Under the pieces are notes generated by a model. It was not told the DNA's origin, did not search any database, and was given only the letters and a program-made list of their open reading frames with translations. DNA of 64,000 nucleotides from Natrinema ejinorense (GTDB taxonomy: Archaea > Halobacteriota > Halobacteria > Halobacteriales > Natrialbaceae): contig NZ_NXNI01000001.1 in assembly GCF_002494345.1 (NCBI RefSeq), positions 1-64,000 on the forward strand, read 5' to 3'. Position numbers and translations under genes: made by a program. Below are positions 43,926-51,304 of this stretch, one piece after another (the first letter of the stretch is position 1; each line of letters begins with the position of its first letter).

Positions 43926-44846
43926 TCAGGAGAAATAAAACGCGGTCGCAAACGAGACGAAAAACACTGCGTTGATGATCGTGATAGCGCGGTCCGTGGT
44001 CTCTCCTCCGTCCCACGACCAGAGAATATACGATCCGAACCCACCAAGAAGGGCGAAAAACGGGACGACGTAGTAGACGTCGAACAGTATCGGAGTGAGA
44101 ACGAACGTCGACGGGAGCGCGACGACCAGTATCTTGGTGAGTCGATCCTTGCCGTACCGGACGACGAGATTATCGATACCGGCCTTCGCATCGTGTTCTG
44201 CGTCTTTGAGGTCCTGATACGAGATCGTGAGTATAATTACGAGCGCTAATACCGTTGCTATCTGCCACGCGTCGGCCGGCGGGGAGGTTCCGACGACCGC
44301 ACTGCCGAGAATCACGGAAAGGAATCCACCGATACCGAAACAGAGTAGACTCGATATCGCTCCGTTTTTCAGACGGATTGGAGGGACCGTGTATATCATC
44401 GCTGCGAGAACCCAGGCCAGGGCACTCAGGAATCCAAGGGAGTTGACGGTGGCACCGTACATGACAGCGAATACCATCAACGTGACTCCGACTACGATCG
44501 CTTCGCGCTCCGAAATGAGTCCCTGCGTGGTGGCTCTGTCGGCGTTTGCCTCCTTGTCGATCTCTTTGTCGGTGATATCGTTTATGAACCATTGACCCCA
44601 GTGGGCGAGCGTCATCGCGACGGTCACGCCAACGAGATTACTCCGCTCTACCTCCTCGAGGCCGATCGGTTTCATCGCAACCACGATTCCGACCCCGGTC
44701 AACGCGATCCACGCGAGCGTGATCGGGAGCATCTTCGATATCCGCCGAATCGTGAGCAGCGCCGTTTCCGTCGACCAGATCAGGTAAACCCCGGTGACCG
44801 CCACGAACGCACCGCTGAGTATCGCCTGATTCGACATTTCTTCCAT
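43926..44846 (-). CDS. UbiA-family prenyltransferase 2
   Basis: A 306-residue membrane protein with eight to nine helices. The first Asp-rich motif is NDITDKEIDKEANADRAT near residue 90, and the second is DLKDAEHDAKAG near 212; both are needed to bind the prenyl diphosphate. The sequence differs clearly from the other UbiA protein in this block, so the two probably use different acceptors or prenyl donors. It is downstream of the methyltransferase gene in the same direction, but a 64-base AT-rich gap with TATA-like sequence (aatatatatttt on the minus strand) suggests its own promoter. ATG 44846 is used; ATG 44837 is also possible. Confidence 0.88.
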   Translation of the reverse strand: MEEMSNQAILSGAFVAVTGVYLIWSTETALLTIRRISKMLPITLAWIALTGVGIVVAMKPIGLEEVERSNLVGVTVAMTLAHWGQWFINDITDKEIDKEANADRATTQGLISEREAIVVGVTLMVFAVMYGATVNSLGFLSALAWVLAAMIYTVPPIRLKNGAISSLLCFGIGGFLSVILGSAVVGTSPPADAWQIATVLALVIILTISYQDLKDAEHDAKAGIDNLVVRYGKDRLTKILVVALPSTFVLTPILFDVYYVVPFFALLGGFGSYILWSWDGGETTDRAITIINAVFFVSFATAFYFS

Positions 44847-44910
44847 ACTTCAGTATAATAAATTAAAATATATATTATTAATGATTTCCGCTGTGCGGTC
44901 GCAGTCCGAC

Positions 44911-45495
44911 TCAGCCCTGGTTTCCCATGTCTTTGAGAAGTCTACGGAAGGTCCTCTCGTCGACGAATCGGGGAACATCCTCGCAGTACTCCTCGTACTC
45001 GCTCCCGTACTGTTCGGCCAACCACGCTTCTTCGGGGCGAGGGTGAATCCACAGCCAGACGATACAAAGCGCCAACAGCGGAACGAGTAGTTTCGCCGCC
45101 GCCGTCGCTATCAGTCCCACGGCGATCCCAATGAACCCGACGTACTGTGGATTTCGGGTGTATCGGTACGCACCGCCAGTGTACAACTGGCCCTCGAGTC
45201 CGAGCGTTGCGGTTCGAATGTAATACGCAGAGACGGCGGTGAAGACGACACTCGCCGCGAGAACGATGCCACCGAGGTACCTGATCCACAGCGGCACTGC
45301 GAGTGTCCCACTGTTCAGAATTGTAATCGTCAGGACCGAACCGGTAAAGATCGTACTCGCCGTCCAATACGTCCAGAAACGCCAATCCCTGTCGCCCGGG
45401 GGCCAGAACGAAAAGGAGTCGCTGACTACCGTTCCGACGATGCCGACGAGTAGCACTACTTGTGCGCCGAGCCCAGCGGCAAATACTCTATGCAT
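44911..45495 (-). CDS. Isoprenylcysteine carboxyl methyltransferase / PEMT-like membrane methyltransferase
   Basis: A 194-residue membrane protein with four to five helices. The C-terminal SAM-binding pattern of the ICMT/PEMT group is present: GAYRYTRNPQYVGFIGI near residue 105, followed by the helical hairpin and RPEEAWLAEQYGSEYEEYCED near 155. The enzymes of this group methylate membrane-bound isoprenoid or lipid substrates. Archaeal homologues have no known prenylcysteine substrate, so the target is unknown. It lies upstream of the second UbiA gene and beside AT-rich flanks. Confidence 0.85.
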   Translation of the reverse strand: MHRVFAAGLGAQVVLLVGIVGTVVSDSFSFWPPGDRDWRFWTYWTASTIFTGSVLTITILNSGTLAVPLWIRYLGGIVLAASVVFTAVSAYYIRTATLGLEGQLYTGGAYRYTRNPQYVGFIGIAVGLIATAAAKLLVPLLALCIVWLWIHPRPEEAWLAEQYGSEYEEYCEDVPRFVDERTFRRLLKDMGNQG

Positions 45496-45563
45496 CCTTA
45501 GATATTAGTTAATAGGTTGAATAAATAAACTCTTTGTATTTAGCAACAATTACGCCTGCGTCG

Positions 45564-45707
45564 CCGTATTCACTGTGGGTCGTGTGTGAGTACAACGCCC
45601 CCGGTACGTCCTACCGGTTTCGAGTAACGAACCGGCTCGTCGAAGGAGCAATCTCGGCTACAGCTAACCTTCAAATCTCCAATAGGAACCTACGTAACGT
45701 CCACTAG
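45564..45707 (+). pseudogene. Remnant of a glycosyltransferase-like N-terminus
   Basis: A 47-codon stretch reads SLWVVCEYNAPGTSYRFRVT followed by NRLVEGA, with a stop at 45705. The pattern EYNAPGTSYRFRV is typical of the first strand and helix of some GT4-like glycosyltransferases. No start codon, promoter or continuation in another frame was found. It lies in the 376-base gap between the methyltransferase and cmi4, at the likely edge of the accessory block. Confidence 0.45.
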
Positions 45708-45871
45708 TTTTTCAGGGGATGGCGTACTCAAAAATGAACTGACACGATCGCCGACGGGATCGCGACACCAGCGCGCGTTCCTGGTCCCGGTCAAACTCCG
45801 ACCTTGTCCGCTCCCTTCCCAAGGCAAAACGGCAACAGGCTTAAATAGACTCCCGTCTGGAGTGTCCACTC

Positions 45872-46462
45872 ATGAACGAAAAAACCGAGGAACTCCGAGA
45901 TATCTTCACCGACGTCACTGACGGCGAGGAAACCGTCACCGAATCGCAGGAGGATACCCGGGGGTCCCTCGAGCGAGACGAACGATCGGACGCGGAGCGA
46001 CTCGAGAGCGTCGTCCAGCAGATGCGCGAGCGATACGCGTTCGAGACGCCGCTCTCCGACGAGGAGTTGATCGCGGTCGCGAGGGGGTTCTACGACGACC
46101 GGAGCGACGAGGCGCTCGCCGACGAACTCGGCGTCGACGCCGAGGACGTCTTCGAGGCCCGACTCTCCTTGCATCTGGTGGGCGAGGACGACGCCGACGA
46201 AGTCGATCTCGCGGCGATCCGCGACCGCGAGGAAGACGACGCAACGCTCGCCGCGGAGTACGACGTCAGCGAGGGTCGGATCCGTCGCTACCGTCGCGTT
46301 GCGGCGGCGGAAGACCAGTCCAGGACGGCCAACGACCGGTACCGCGACGAGTTCGACAGCATTCTCGCGGACGCCGACATCACCGAGCGCATGACGACCG
46401 ACGTTCGCGAGGACGGCCTCGAGGACGCGACTGAGGGGATGGAAACTGAGGTGGACTTCTAA
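45872..46462 (+). CDS. cmi4: Conditioned-medium-induced protein 4 (Cmi4)-like
   Basis: A 196-residue acidic protein that matches the haloarchaeal protein named conditioned medium-induced protein 4. It opens EKTEELRDIFTDVTDGEETV. The middle (TPLSDEELIAVARGFYDD, then DEALADELGVDAEDV) and DATLAAEYDVSEGRIRRYRR near residue 125 look like two helix-turn-helix units, so a DNA- or RNA-binding regulatory role is plausible. The function is not established as far as I know. A Cas4-like gene follows, separated by two strong hairpins. The TATA-like ggcttaaata (45838) lies about 30 bases before the ATG. Confidence 0.82.
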   Translation: MNEKTEELRDIFTDVTDGEETVTESQEDTRGSLERDERSDAERLESVVQQMRERYAFETPLSDEELIAVARGFYDDRSDEALADELGVDAEDVFEARLSLHLVGEDDADEVDLAAIRDREEDDATLAAEYDVSEGRIRRYRRVAAAEDQSRTANDRYRDEFDSILADADITERMTTDVREDGLEDATEGMETEVDF

Positions 46463-46476
46463 GACCGAACTTTTTA

Positions 46477-46515
46477 CGCGGGGTCCTCGCTCGCTCCGCT
46501 CGCTCGAACCCCGCG
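46477..46515. terminator. Hairpin after cmi4
   Basis: CGCGGGGT (46477-46484) pairs with ACCCCGCG (46508-46515) and is followed by caaaaac. The loop is the Ser/Arg-like repeat tract ctcgctcgctccgctcgct, common in haloarchaeal intergenic DNA. A run of T lies just before it (46471-46475). It probably ends the cmi4 transcript. Confidence 0.5.
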
Positions 46516-46536
46516 CAAAAACTTCGATGAAAAAGG

Positions 46537-46561
46537 CCGAGCGCGCCCACGGCGCGCTCGG
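46537..46561. terminator. Second hairpin between cmi4 and the Cas4-like gene
   Basis: CCGAGCGCGCC (46537-46547) and GGCGCGCTCGG (46551-46561) are perfect 11-bp complements with a CAC loop, preceded by aaaaa. It may be part of a composite terminator with the hairpin at 46477. Confidence 0.5.
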
Positions 46562-46624
46562 TACGACTGCTTGCACCGCCGTTCCGAGCGCGACTTCTTA
46601 TACGAAGCCGCGGCCAGACGGATC

Positions 46625-47311
46625 GTGACCCAGACTCCCGTCTCGTTTAGCGACCTGCGGACCGCCGCCTACTGTCTCCGGAAGTGTTACTATCAGCAGC
46701 GACTCCCGGCCGAGGATCGCGAACCGCCACCCGAGGTCGACTCGATCCGCGCGCTCGAGCCCCGGTACGAATCGCTGCTCGAGGCTCCACCGGGCGACCT
46801 CGACGCCGAACCGATCGCCGTCCCGTCGGTTCGGTACCGCGAGCGGCTGGCGGCGACCAGACGGCGACTCGCGGATGCGGGCCAGTGGGACCGTCTCCGG
46901 AACCCTCGCGGACGGGACGTCCTCGCAACCGGCCGCCACTGTCGCGGGATCGTCCACAAGGTGGTTCCCGATCCGCTCGAGCCGGCGCTGGTGTCCTCGG
47001 GAGCGCCACCCGAGAACGGCGTCTGGGAGTCCCAATCGGTTCACGCGGTCGCGGCCGCGAAGGCGTTGGCCTGGGAACACAAGGAGTCGGTCGAGCGGGC
47101 CTGGCTCGAGTATCCGGCCTACGGCGTGATCCGTTCGATAGAGCTGACGACGCGACGGAAGGCGCAGTATCGGAGCGCGTTGCGGGCAGTTCGCGAGTTA
47201 GATGGCCCGCCGGCGCGGACGACTAACCGCTCGAAGTGCGAGTCCTGCGAGTTCACGGCCGAGTGTGGGGTCAAGACGCGGACGCTGCGGTCGTTGCTCG
47301 GGTTCGGATGA
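46625..47311 (+). CDS. Cas4-like / RecB-family protein, probably nuclease-inactive
   Basis: A 228-residue protein with the Cas4/PD-(D/E)XK outline. It has an N-terminal Cys pair in YCLRKCYYQ (Cys17, Cys21) and a C-terminal cluster CESCEFTAEC (Cys205, Cys208, Cys214). These four or five cysteines could hold an FeS cluster, as in Cas4. The catalytic aspartate of GxxD is His in GIVHKV, and the expected E-x-K strand reads PALVSSG, so cleavage activity is doubtful. No CRISPR array or other cas gene is in the window; it pairs with cmi4 as is usual in haloarchaea. GTG 46625 is chosen; an extension to TTG 46571 is possible but less natural. Confidence 0.75.
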   Translation: MTQTPVSFSDLRTAAYCLRKCYYQQRLPAEDREPPPEVDSIRALEPRYESLLEAPPGDLDAEPIAVPSVRYRERLAATRRRLADAGQWDRLRNPRGRDVLATGRHCRGIVHKVVPDPLEPALVSSGAPPENGVWESQSVHAVAAAKALAWEHKESVERAWLEYPAYGVIRSIELTTRRKAQYRSALRAVRELDGPPARTTNRSKCESCEFTAECGVKTRTLRSLLGFG

Positions 47312-47341
47312 CGCTCTTCCACGGGCCGCTGGCTCGCGCCG

Positions 47342-47962
47342 TTACGAATCCTCGAGCCAGGCCTCGATCTCGTCGGCCATCGCGCCGCGGCGGTGGATCG
47401 TCTCGCTCGAGACGTCGACGACGGTACTCTCGGTCCTGCCGTCGTCAGACTCCGTCTGACGGGACGACGAGTCTCGCTCGTCGACGTCGTCGAGGACGAC
47501 GGCCGCAGCCTCGCGGATCTCGGGATCGAGGTCGGCGGGCCGGCGCGCGCTCTCCCGGCCGCTGACGTTCGCGCTCGTCGCGGTGATCGGCGTGCCGGCC
47601 CGTTCACAGAGTCGCAGCGCGACCGCGTGGTCGGGCACCCGGACCCCGACGCGGTCCTGCCCCGCCGTGAGTTCGTCCGGGACGGCCGCGCGTCGCCGAC
47701 AGAGAACCGTCACGGGGCCGGGGAGAAACGTGCCCATGAACTGCCGTTCCCGCTCGGTCGCGCGGACGTATTGCAGCGCCGACGGGACCGAGGGAACCGC
47801 CATGGAGATCGGCTTCGATCGGTCTCGACATTTCACCTCGAAGACCCGCTCGACGGCGGCGGGCGCGAGGGCATCCGCGGCGAGGCCGTAGACCGTCTCC
47901 GTCGGGTAGACGACGAGACCGCCGTCCTCGATCGCTTCGGCCGCGCGGTCGAACTCGCTCAT
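47342..47962 (-). CDS. Sua5/YrdC-family threonylcarbamoyl-AMP synthase
   Basis: A 206-residue enzyme making threonylcarbamoyl-AMP for the t6A37 modification of ANN-decoding tRNAs. Motifs: VVYPTETVYGLAADA near residue 16, the substrate-binding KCRDRSKPISMAV near 43, and TSANVSG near 130. An acidic insertion (about residues 155-185) precedes the C-terminal helix. It is the YrdC-length form, without the C-terminal Sua5 domain. It converges on the Cas4-like gene with a 30-base gap, and a redoxin-glutaredoxin pair lies upstream in the same orientation. Confidence 0.92.
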   Translation of the reverse strand: MSEFDRAAEAIEDGGLVVYPTETVYGLAADALAPAAVERVFEVKCRDRSKPISMAVPSVPSALQYVRATERERQFMGTFLPGPVTVLCRRRAAVPDELTAGQDRVGVRVPDHAVALRLCERAGTPITATSANVSGRESARRPADLDPEIREAAAVVLDDVDERDSSSRQTESDDGRTESTVVDVSSETIHRRGAMADEIEAWLEDS

Positions 47963-48016
47963 TCGATTCGAACTCGGCTCATGTCGGTCAAAAAGGTATC
48001 GTTCGGTCTCGAGACC

Positions 48017-48532
48017 TCACTCGAGGCCCAGCTCCGCTTCGAGCTCGTCGTAGTCGGGGAAGTCGGGCCAGTCGGTTGCGACCCACGCGCCCGCGATCGT
48101 GCGGTCGTCCTCGAGCGCAAAGAAGGCGACGCGGGGTTCGCTGATGCCGGTCATACCGTCGAGCTCGTGCTCGATTCCGTACGACGCCGCGACCTCGTTG
48201 CTCGGATCGGAAAAGAACGTGAAGGGATAGCCGTTGTCGCCGAGCAGTCGCTTCACGCCGTAGGGGGTCGAGGCCGTGACGCCGACGACCCGGCCCGCGC
48301 GGTCGTCCCAGTTTCGCTCCGTGAGCTCGTCCCAGACGTACTTCGCGAGGAACGACCCCGTCATCGGGGTGAACACGAGGATGGTCCGGCCCTCGGTCTC
48401 CGCGACGAGTTCCGACAGCGTCCGGTCCTCCCAGAACTCGTCGGTGACCAGCGGCCGGGTGAACTCGGGAGCGGTGTCGCCGGGTTCGGGGTGGTCGGCC
48501 GGCCCGAGTTCGACGACCTCGAAATCGGGCAT
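48017..48532 (-). CDS. AhpC/TSA-fold redoxin without cysteine
   Basis: A 171-residue protein with the thioredoxin-like AhpC/TSA fold: ELGPADHPEPGDTAPEFTRP at the start, TILVFTPMTGSFLAKYVWDE where the peroxidatic site should be, VVGVTASTPYGVKRLLGD, then YPFTFFSDPSNEVAASYGI. No cysteine occurs anywhere in the protein, so it cannot act as a conventional peroxiredoxin or bacterioferritin-comigratory protein. It overlaps the glutaredoxin gene by one base (TGATG-type junction), so the two are cotranslated. It may be a structural or scaffold partner; this is inference. Confidence 0.82.
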   Translation of the reverse strand: MPDFEVVELGPADHPEPGDTAPEFTRPLVTDEFWEDRTLSELVAETEGRTILVFTPMTGSFLAKYVWDELTERNWDDRAGRVVGVTASTPYGVKRLLGDNGYPFTFFSDPSNEVAASYGIEHELDGMTGISEPRVAFFALEDDRTIAGAWVATDWPDFPDYDELEAELGLE

Positions 48533-48837
48533 CAGTCGTCACCTCCCGCGTCCGCCGCGCCTGCGTCGGAACGGTCGCCCTCGCCGTAGGTCGACTCGAG
48601 GTAGCCCACGATGTTGGCGCTTTCTGCCATCGTGACGCCGGTGTTTTCGTCGACGATGACGGGAACGGTTCGAACCCCGGCCACGCGTTTGACGGCGTTG
48701 CGCTCGGAGTGCATCGGTTCGACGAACCGCGATCGGTAGGAGAGGTCGTACTCGTTCAACAGCCGGGTAACCCGCTCGCAGAACGGACAGCCCTGGAGCC
48801 GGTAGAACGTGATCGGTGGGGTGGCAGCCTCGCTCAT
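48532..48837 (-). CDS. Glutaredoxin / GST N-terminal-like thiol protein
   Basis: A 101-residue glutaredoxin-fold protein with redox motif CPFC (residues 17-20 in LQGCPFCERVTRLL), the cis-proline TVPVIVDENTG near 59 and the C-terminal AESANIVGYLES. An acidic Gly/Ala/Asp tail closes it. Haloarchaea use gamma-glutamylcysteine in place of glutathione, so the electron donor is likely that system or a thioredoxin reductase. It overlaps the Cys-free redoxin gene downstream. A functional pair is suggested. Confidence 0.88.
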   Translation of the reverse strand: MSEAATPPITFYRLQGCPFCERVTRLLNEYDLSYRSRFVEPMHSERNAVKRVAGVRTVPVIVDENTGVTMAESANIVGYLESTYGEGDRSDAGAADAGGDD

Positions 48838-48949
48838 GGGCGAACGTAGGGGAAACGGCCGGGTAAACGTGTCGTCGCCGGCGTCGATGACCGCGATCCG
48901 TTGTAAAATGGGAAACGGTTAACCGATCCGGCTATAACGCTGTATATCA

Positions 48950-50350
48950 ATGGCGTTGTCTCCGCTGTTTGCGGTCCCGTTGGCCGCCTATGAGGTCCCG
49001 GTCGTGGGTGTCGGGTTCGATCAGTCGACAGTAACGGTTCTCGGAGTGGTCGCTATCGCCGCCCTCATCGCACTCTCCGCATTCTTCTCCTCGTCGGAGA
49101 TCGCGATGTTCAACCTGCCGAAACACCGCCTCGAGGGGATGATCGAGGACGATATTCCGGGTTCGGACCTGGTCAAAGGACTCAAGGACGACCCCCATCG
49201 GCTGCTCGTGACGATTCTGGTCGGCAACAACATCGTCAACATCGCGATGTCTTCGATCGCGACGGCGATCCTGTCGATCCACTTCGGGGGGCTGGCCGGC
49301 GTCTTGCTGGCGACGTTCGGGATCACCGCCCTCGTCCTCCTGTTCGGCGAGAGCGTTCCCAAGTCCTACGCCGTCGAGAACACGGAAGCGTGGTCGATCC
49401 GTATCGCGAGACCGCTGAAGGCCACGGAGTACCTCCTCTTTCCGCTGATCGTTATCTTCGATTACCTCACCCGACAGATCAACAAGCTCATCGGGTCGAC
49501 GGGCGCGATCGAGTCGCCGTACGTCACCCGCGACGAGATCCAGGAGATGATCGAATCCGGCGAGCGCGAGGGCGTCTTAGAGGAGGAGGAACACGAGATG
49601 CTCACGCGCATCTTCCGTTTCAACAACACGATCGTCAAGGAAGTGATGACGCCGCGGCTCGACATGACGGCGGTTCCGAAAGACGCCGACATCGACGAGG
49701 CGATCGAGACCTGTATCCAGAGCGGCCACGCCCGCATCCCGGTCTACGAGGGCAGCCTCGACAACGTACAAGGCGTCGTCCACATCCGGGATCTCGTCCG
49801 TGATCTCAACTACGGAGAGACCGAAACCCTGGAACTCGGGGACCTCATCCAGCCGACGCTGCACGTCCCCGAGTCGAAAAACGTCGACGAACTGTTGACC
49901 GAGATGCGGGAAAATCGGATGCACATGGCCATCGTCATCGATGAGTTCGGCACCACCGAGGGGCTGGTGACGATGGAGGACATGATCGAGGAGATCATCG
50001 GCGAGATCCTCGAAGGCGGCGAGGAACAACCGATCGAGGAGATCGACGAGGACACCGTCCTCGTCCGGGGCGAGGTCAACATCGAAGACGTCAACGAATC
50101 GCTCGAGATCGATCTCCCGGAGGGCCAGGAGTTCGAGACGATCGCCGGCTTCATCTTCAACCGCGCCGGCCGGCTCGTCGAGGAGGGCGAGGAGATCACC
50201 TACGACGGCGTTCGTATCACCGTCGAGACCGTCGAAAACACGCGCATTCTGAAAGCGCGCCTCAAGAAACTCGAGGTGCCCGACGAGAACGGCGACACGG
50301 AGACGGAAACCGAGACCACGCCGCTCGAGATCGACGAGAACGACGAGTGA
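48950..50350 (+). CDS. CNNM/CorC-type membrane protein (DUF21-CBS-CorC_HlyC)
   Basis: A 466-residue protein of the hemolysin C/CNNM family, linked to Mg2+ or Co2+ homeostasis. Domain order: DUF21 membrane part with three to four helices (SAFFSSSEIAMFNLPKHRLE near residue 43; ILVGNNIVNIAMSSIATAI near 88), a CBS pair (VMTPRLDMTAVPKDADIDEA near 235 and VIDEFGTTEGLVTMEDMIEE near 328), and the C-terminal CorC_HlyC domain (EIDEDTVLVRGEVNIEDVN). The ATG at 48950 is about 12 bases after tgtatatc and about 20 bases after gctataac; the latter may be the TATA box. It converges on a hypothetical membrane gene across a hairpin repeat. Confidence 0.93.
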   Translation: MALSPLFAVPLAAYEVPVVGVGFDQSTVTVLGVVAIAALIALSAFFSSSEIAMFNLPKHRLEGMIEDDIPGSDLVKGLKDDPHRLLVTILVGNNIVNIAMSSIATAILSIHFGGLAGVLLATFGITALVLLFGESVPKSYAVENTEAWSIRIARPLKATEYLLFPLIVIFDYLTRQINKLIGSTGAIESPYVTRDEIQEMIESGEREGVLEEEEHEMLTRIFRFNNTIVKEVMTPRLDMTAVPKDADIDEAIETCIQSGHARIPVYEGSLDNVQGVVHIRDLVRDLNYGETETLELGDLIQPTLHVPESKNVDELLTEMRENRMHMAIVIDEFGTTEGLVTMEDMIEEIIGEILEGGEEQPIEEIDEDTVLVRGEVNIEDVNESLEIDLPEGQEFETIAGFIFNRAGRLVEEGEEITYDGVRITVETVENTRILKARLKKLEVPDENGDTETETETTPLEIDENDE

Positions 50351-50356
50351 CGAACG

Positions 50357-50438
50357 ATACGGTCCGCTGTACCGATTTTCCGGCACAACCCCGAACCGCC
50401 GTGGGGTAGCGCCGACGCTGACTGACAGGAGTCCGTAT
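50357..50438. repeat. Convergent-gene hairpin repeat, copy 2
   Basis: An 82-bp element filling the 87-base gap between two convergent genes. The ends are ATACGGTCCGCTG and CAGGAGTCCGTAT, imperfect complements. The left end matches the copy at 3910 in 21 of 22 positions and the right end shares GACAGGAGTCCGT with the copy at 57595. The centre has further GC-rich stem sequences (CCGGC, GCCGACGCTGAC). Confidence 0.78.
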
Positions 50439-51187
50439 CAGGGCTCCGATCCGACGAGCGCAGCGATGTCGCGCGCGACTGCCGGCGGAACGACGATCCG
50501 ACGAGGCCCCTGGACGTACTGGCCGTCCGGCTGGGCGTAGCTGAGCCTGAGGACGGTGACGTCCCCGAACTGTCGAATCGAGACGCGCTCGATGAGCGTG
50601 AGGTCGATCGCCTGTTCCGGTTCGTAGAGGTAGATCGTCCGCTCCTCGCGGTCGAGTGCGCCGACCGACTGCAGGAACGAGGCGAGGACGAGCGCGATGA
50701 GCGCGCCCGGAACGAGCAGTGCTGCCAGCCCGGTAAACGGGCCGGCACCGACGCTCAGGAGTTCGTTCCGCGAGACGTAGCGACCGATTCCCATCAGGAC
50801 GCCGATGACCGCTCCCATGACGACCGTCCCGACGGCAGCGTCCGTCGCCCGATGGAGGCTCACTCCCGACGGAGCGTCGATCGGGAGCCGCCGCGTCAGC
50901 CGCTCGAGGTGGCGTTCGGTCCGACTCGAGCCGGCTATCGCGAGCGTCGTCGCGGCCAGCGAGACGATGAGGGCGATGACGACGGTTCGGCCGGTTCCCC
51001 CGGCGGCTTCGCCGGCGAGCCTGTACAGTCGCCAGCAGACGACGGTGCCGATCGCGGCGAAGAAGGTACCGACGCCGAACGCCCACAGGAGGCGTACGGT
51101 CCGGGAGGTGCTGGCGTCCCGTCGCCACTGGATCGTCTCGTCGTCCCCGCCGCTCCCAGCGGTCCCGTCGACGGCGTCCTCTTCCAT
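50438..51187 (-). CDS. Haloarchaeal membrane protein with C-terminal PH-like domain
   Basis: A 249-residue protein. After an acidic N-terminus of about 28 residues come four transmembrane segments (LLWAFGVGTFFAAIGTVVCW, VVIALIVSLAATTLAIA, VGTVVMGAVIGVLMGIG, FTGLAALLVPGALIALVLAS). A C-terminal beta-rich part follows (RTIYLYEPEQAIDLTLIERV, then FGDVTVLRLSYAQPDG) that looks PH-like. The function is unknown. ATG 51187 is preferred to 51199 because of the acidic MEEDAVDG start. The stop touches the hairpin repeat. The phosphate permease gene lies upstream in the same orientation after 117 bases. A similar layout (helices plus PH-like end) is seen in the protein at 55442. Confidence 0.72.
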   Translation of the reverse strand: MEEDAVDGTAGSGGDDETIQWRRDASTSRTVRLLWAFGVGTFFAAIGTVVCWRLYRLAGEAAGGTGRTVVIALIVSLAATTLAIAGSSRTERHLERLTRRLPIDAPSGVSLHRATDAAVGTVVMGAVIGVLMGIGRYVSRNELLSVGAGPFTGLAALLVPGALIALVLASFLQSVGALDREERTIYLYEPEQAIDLTLIERVSIRQFGDVTVLRLSYAQPDGQYVQGPRRIVVPPAVARDIAALVGSEP

Positions 51188-51304
51188 ACCCGAACTCACG
51201 ACCCGTCGTGTAAAGACCGTTCGATGTCACACGGCTCGTCCTGCCGGCCGAACCGGTTCACGTACCGCTCGCGCTCGAGCCAGCATCGGGTTCGACGGAC
51301 AGCG

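Noticed and set aside
46625-47311. CRISPR-Cas locus suggested by the Cas4-like gene
   Set aside because: No direct-repeat array and no other cas gene in the window; the protein lacks nuclease residues.
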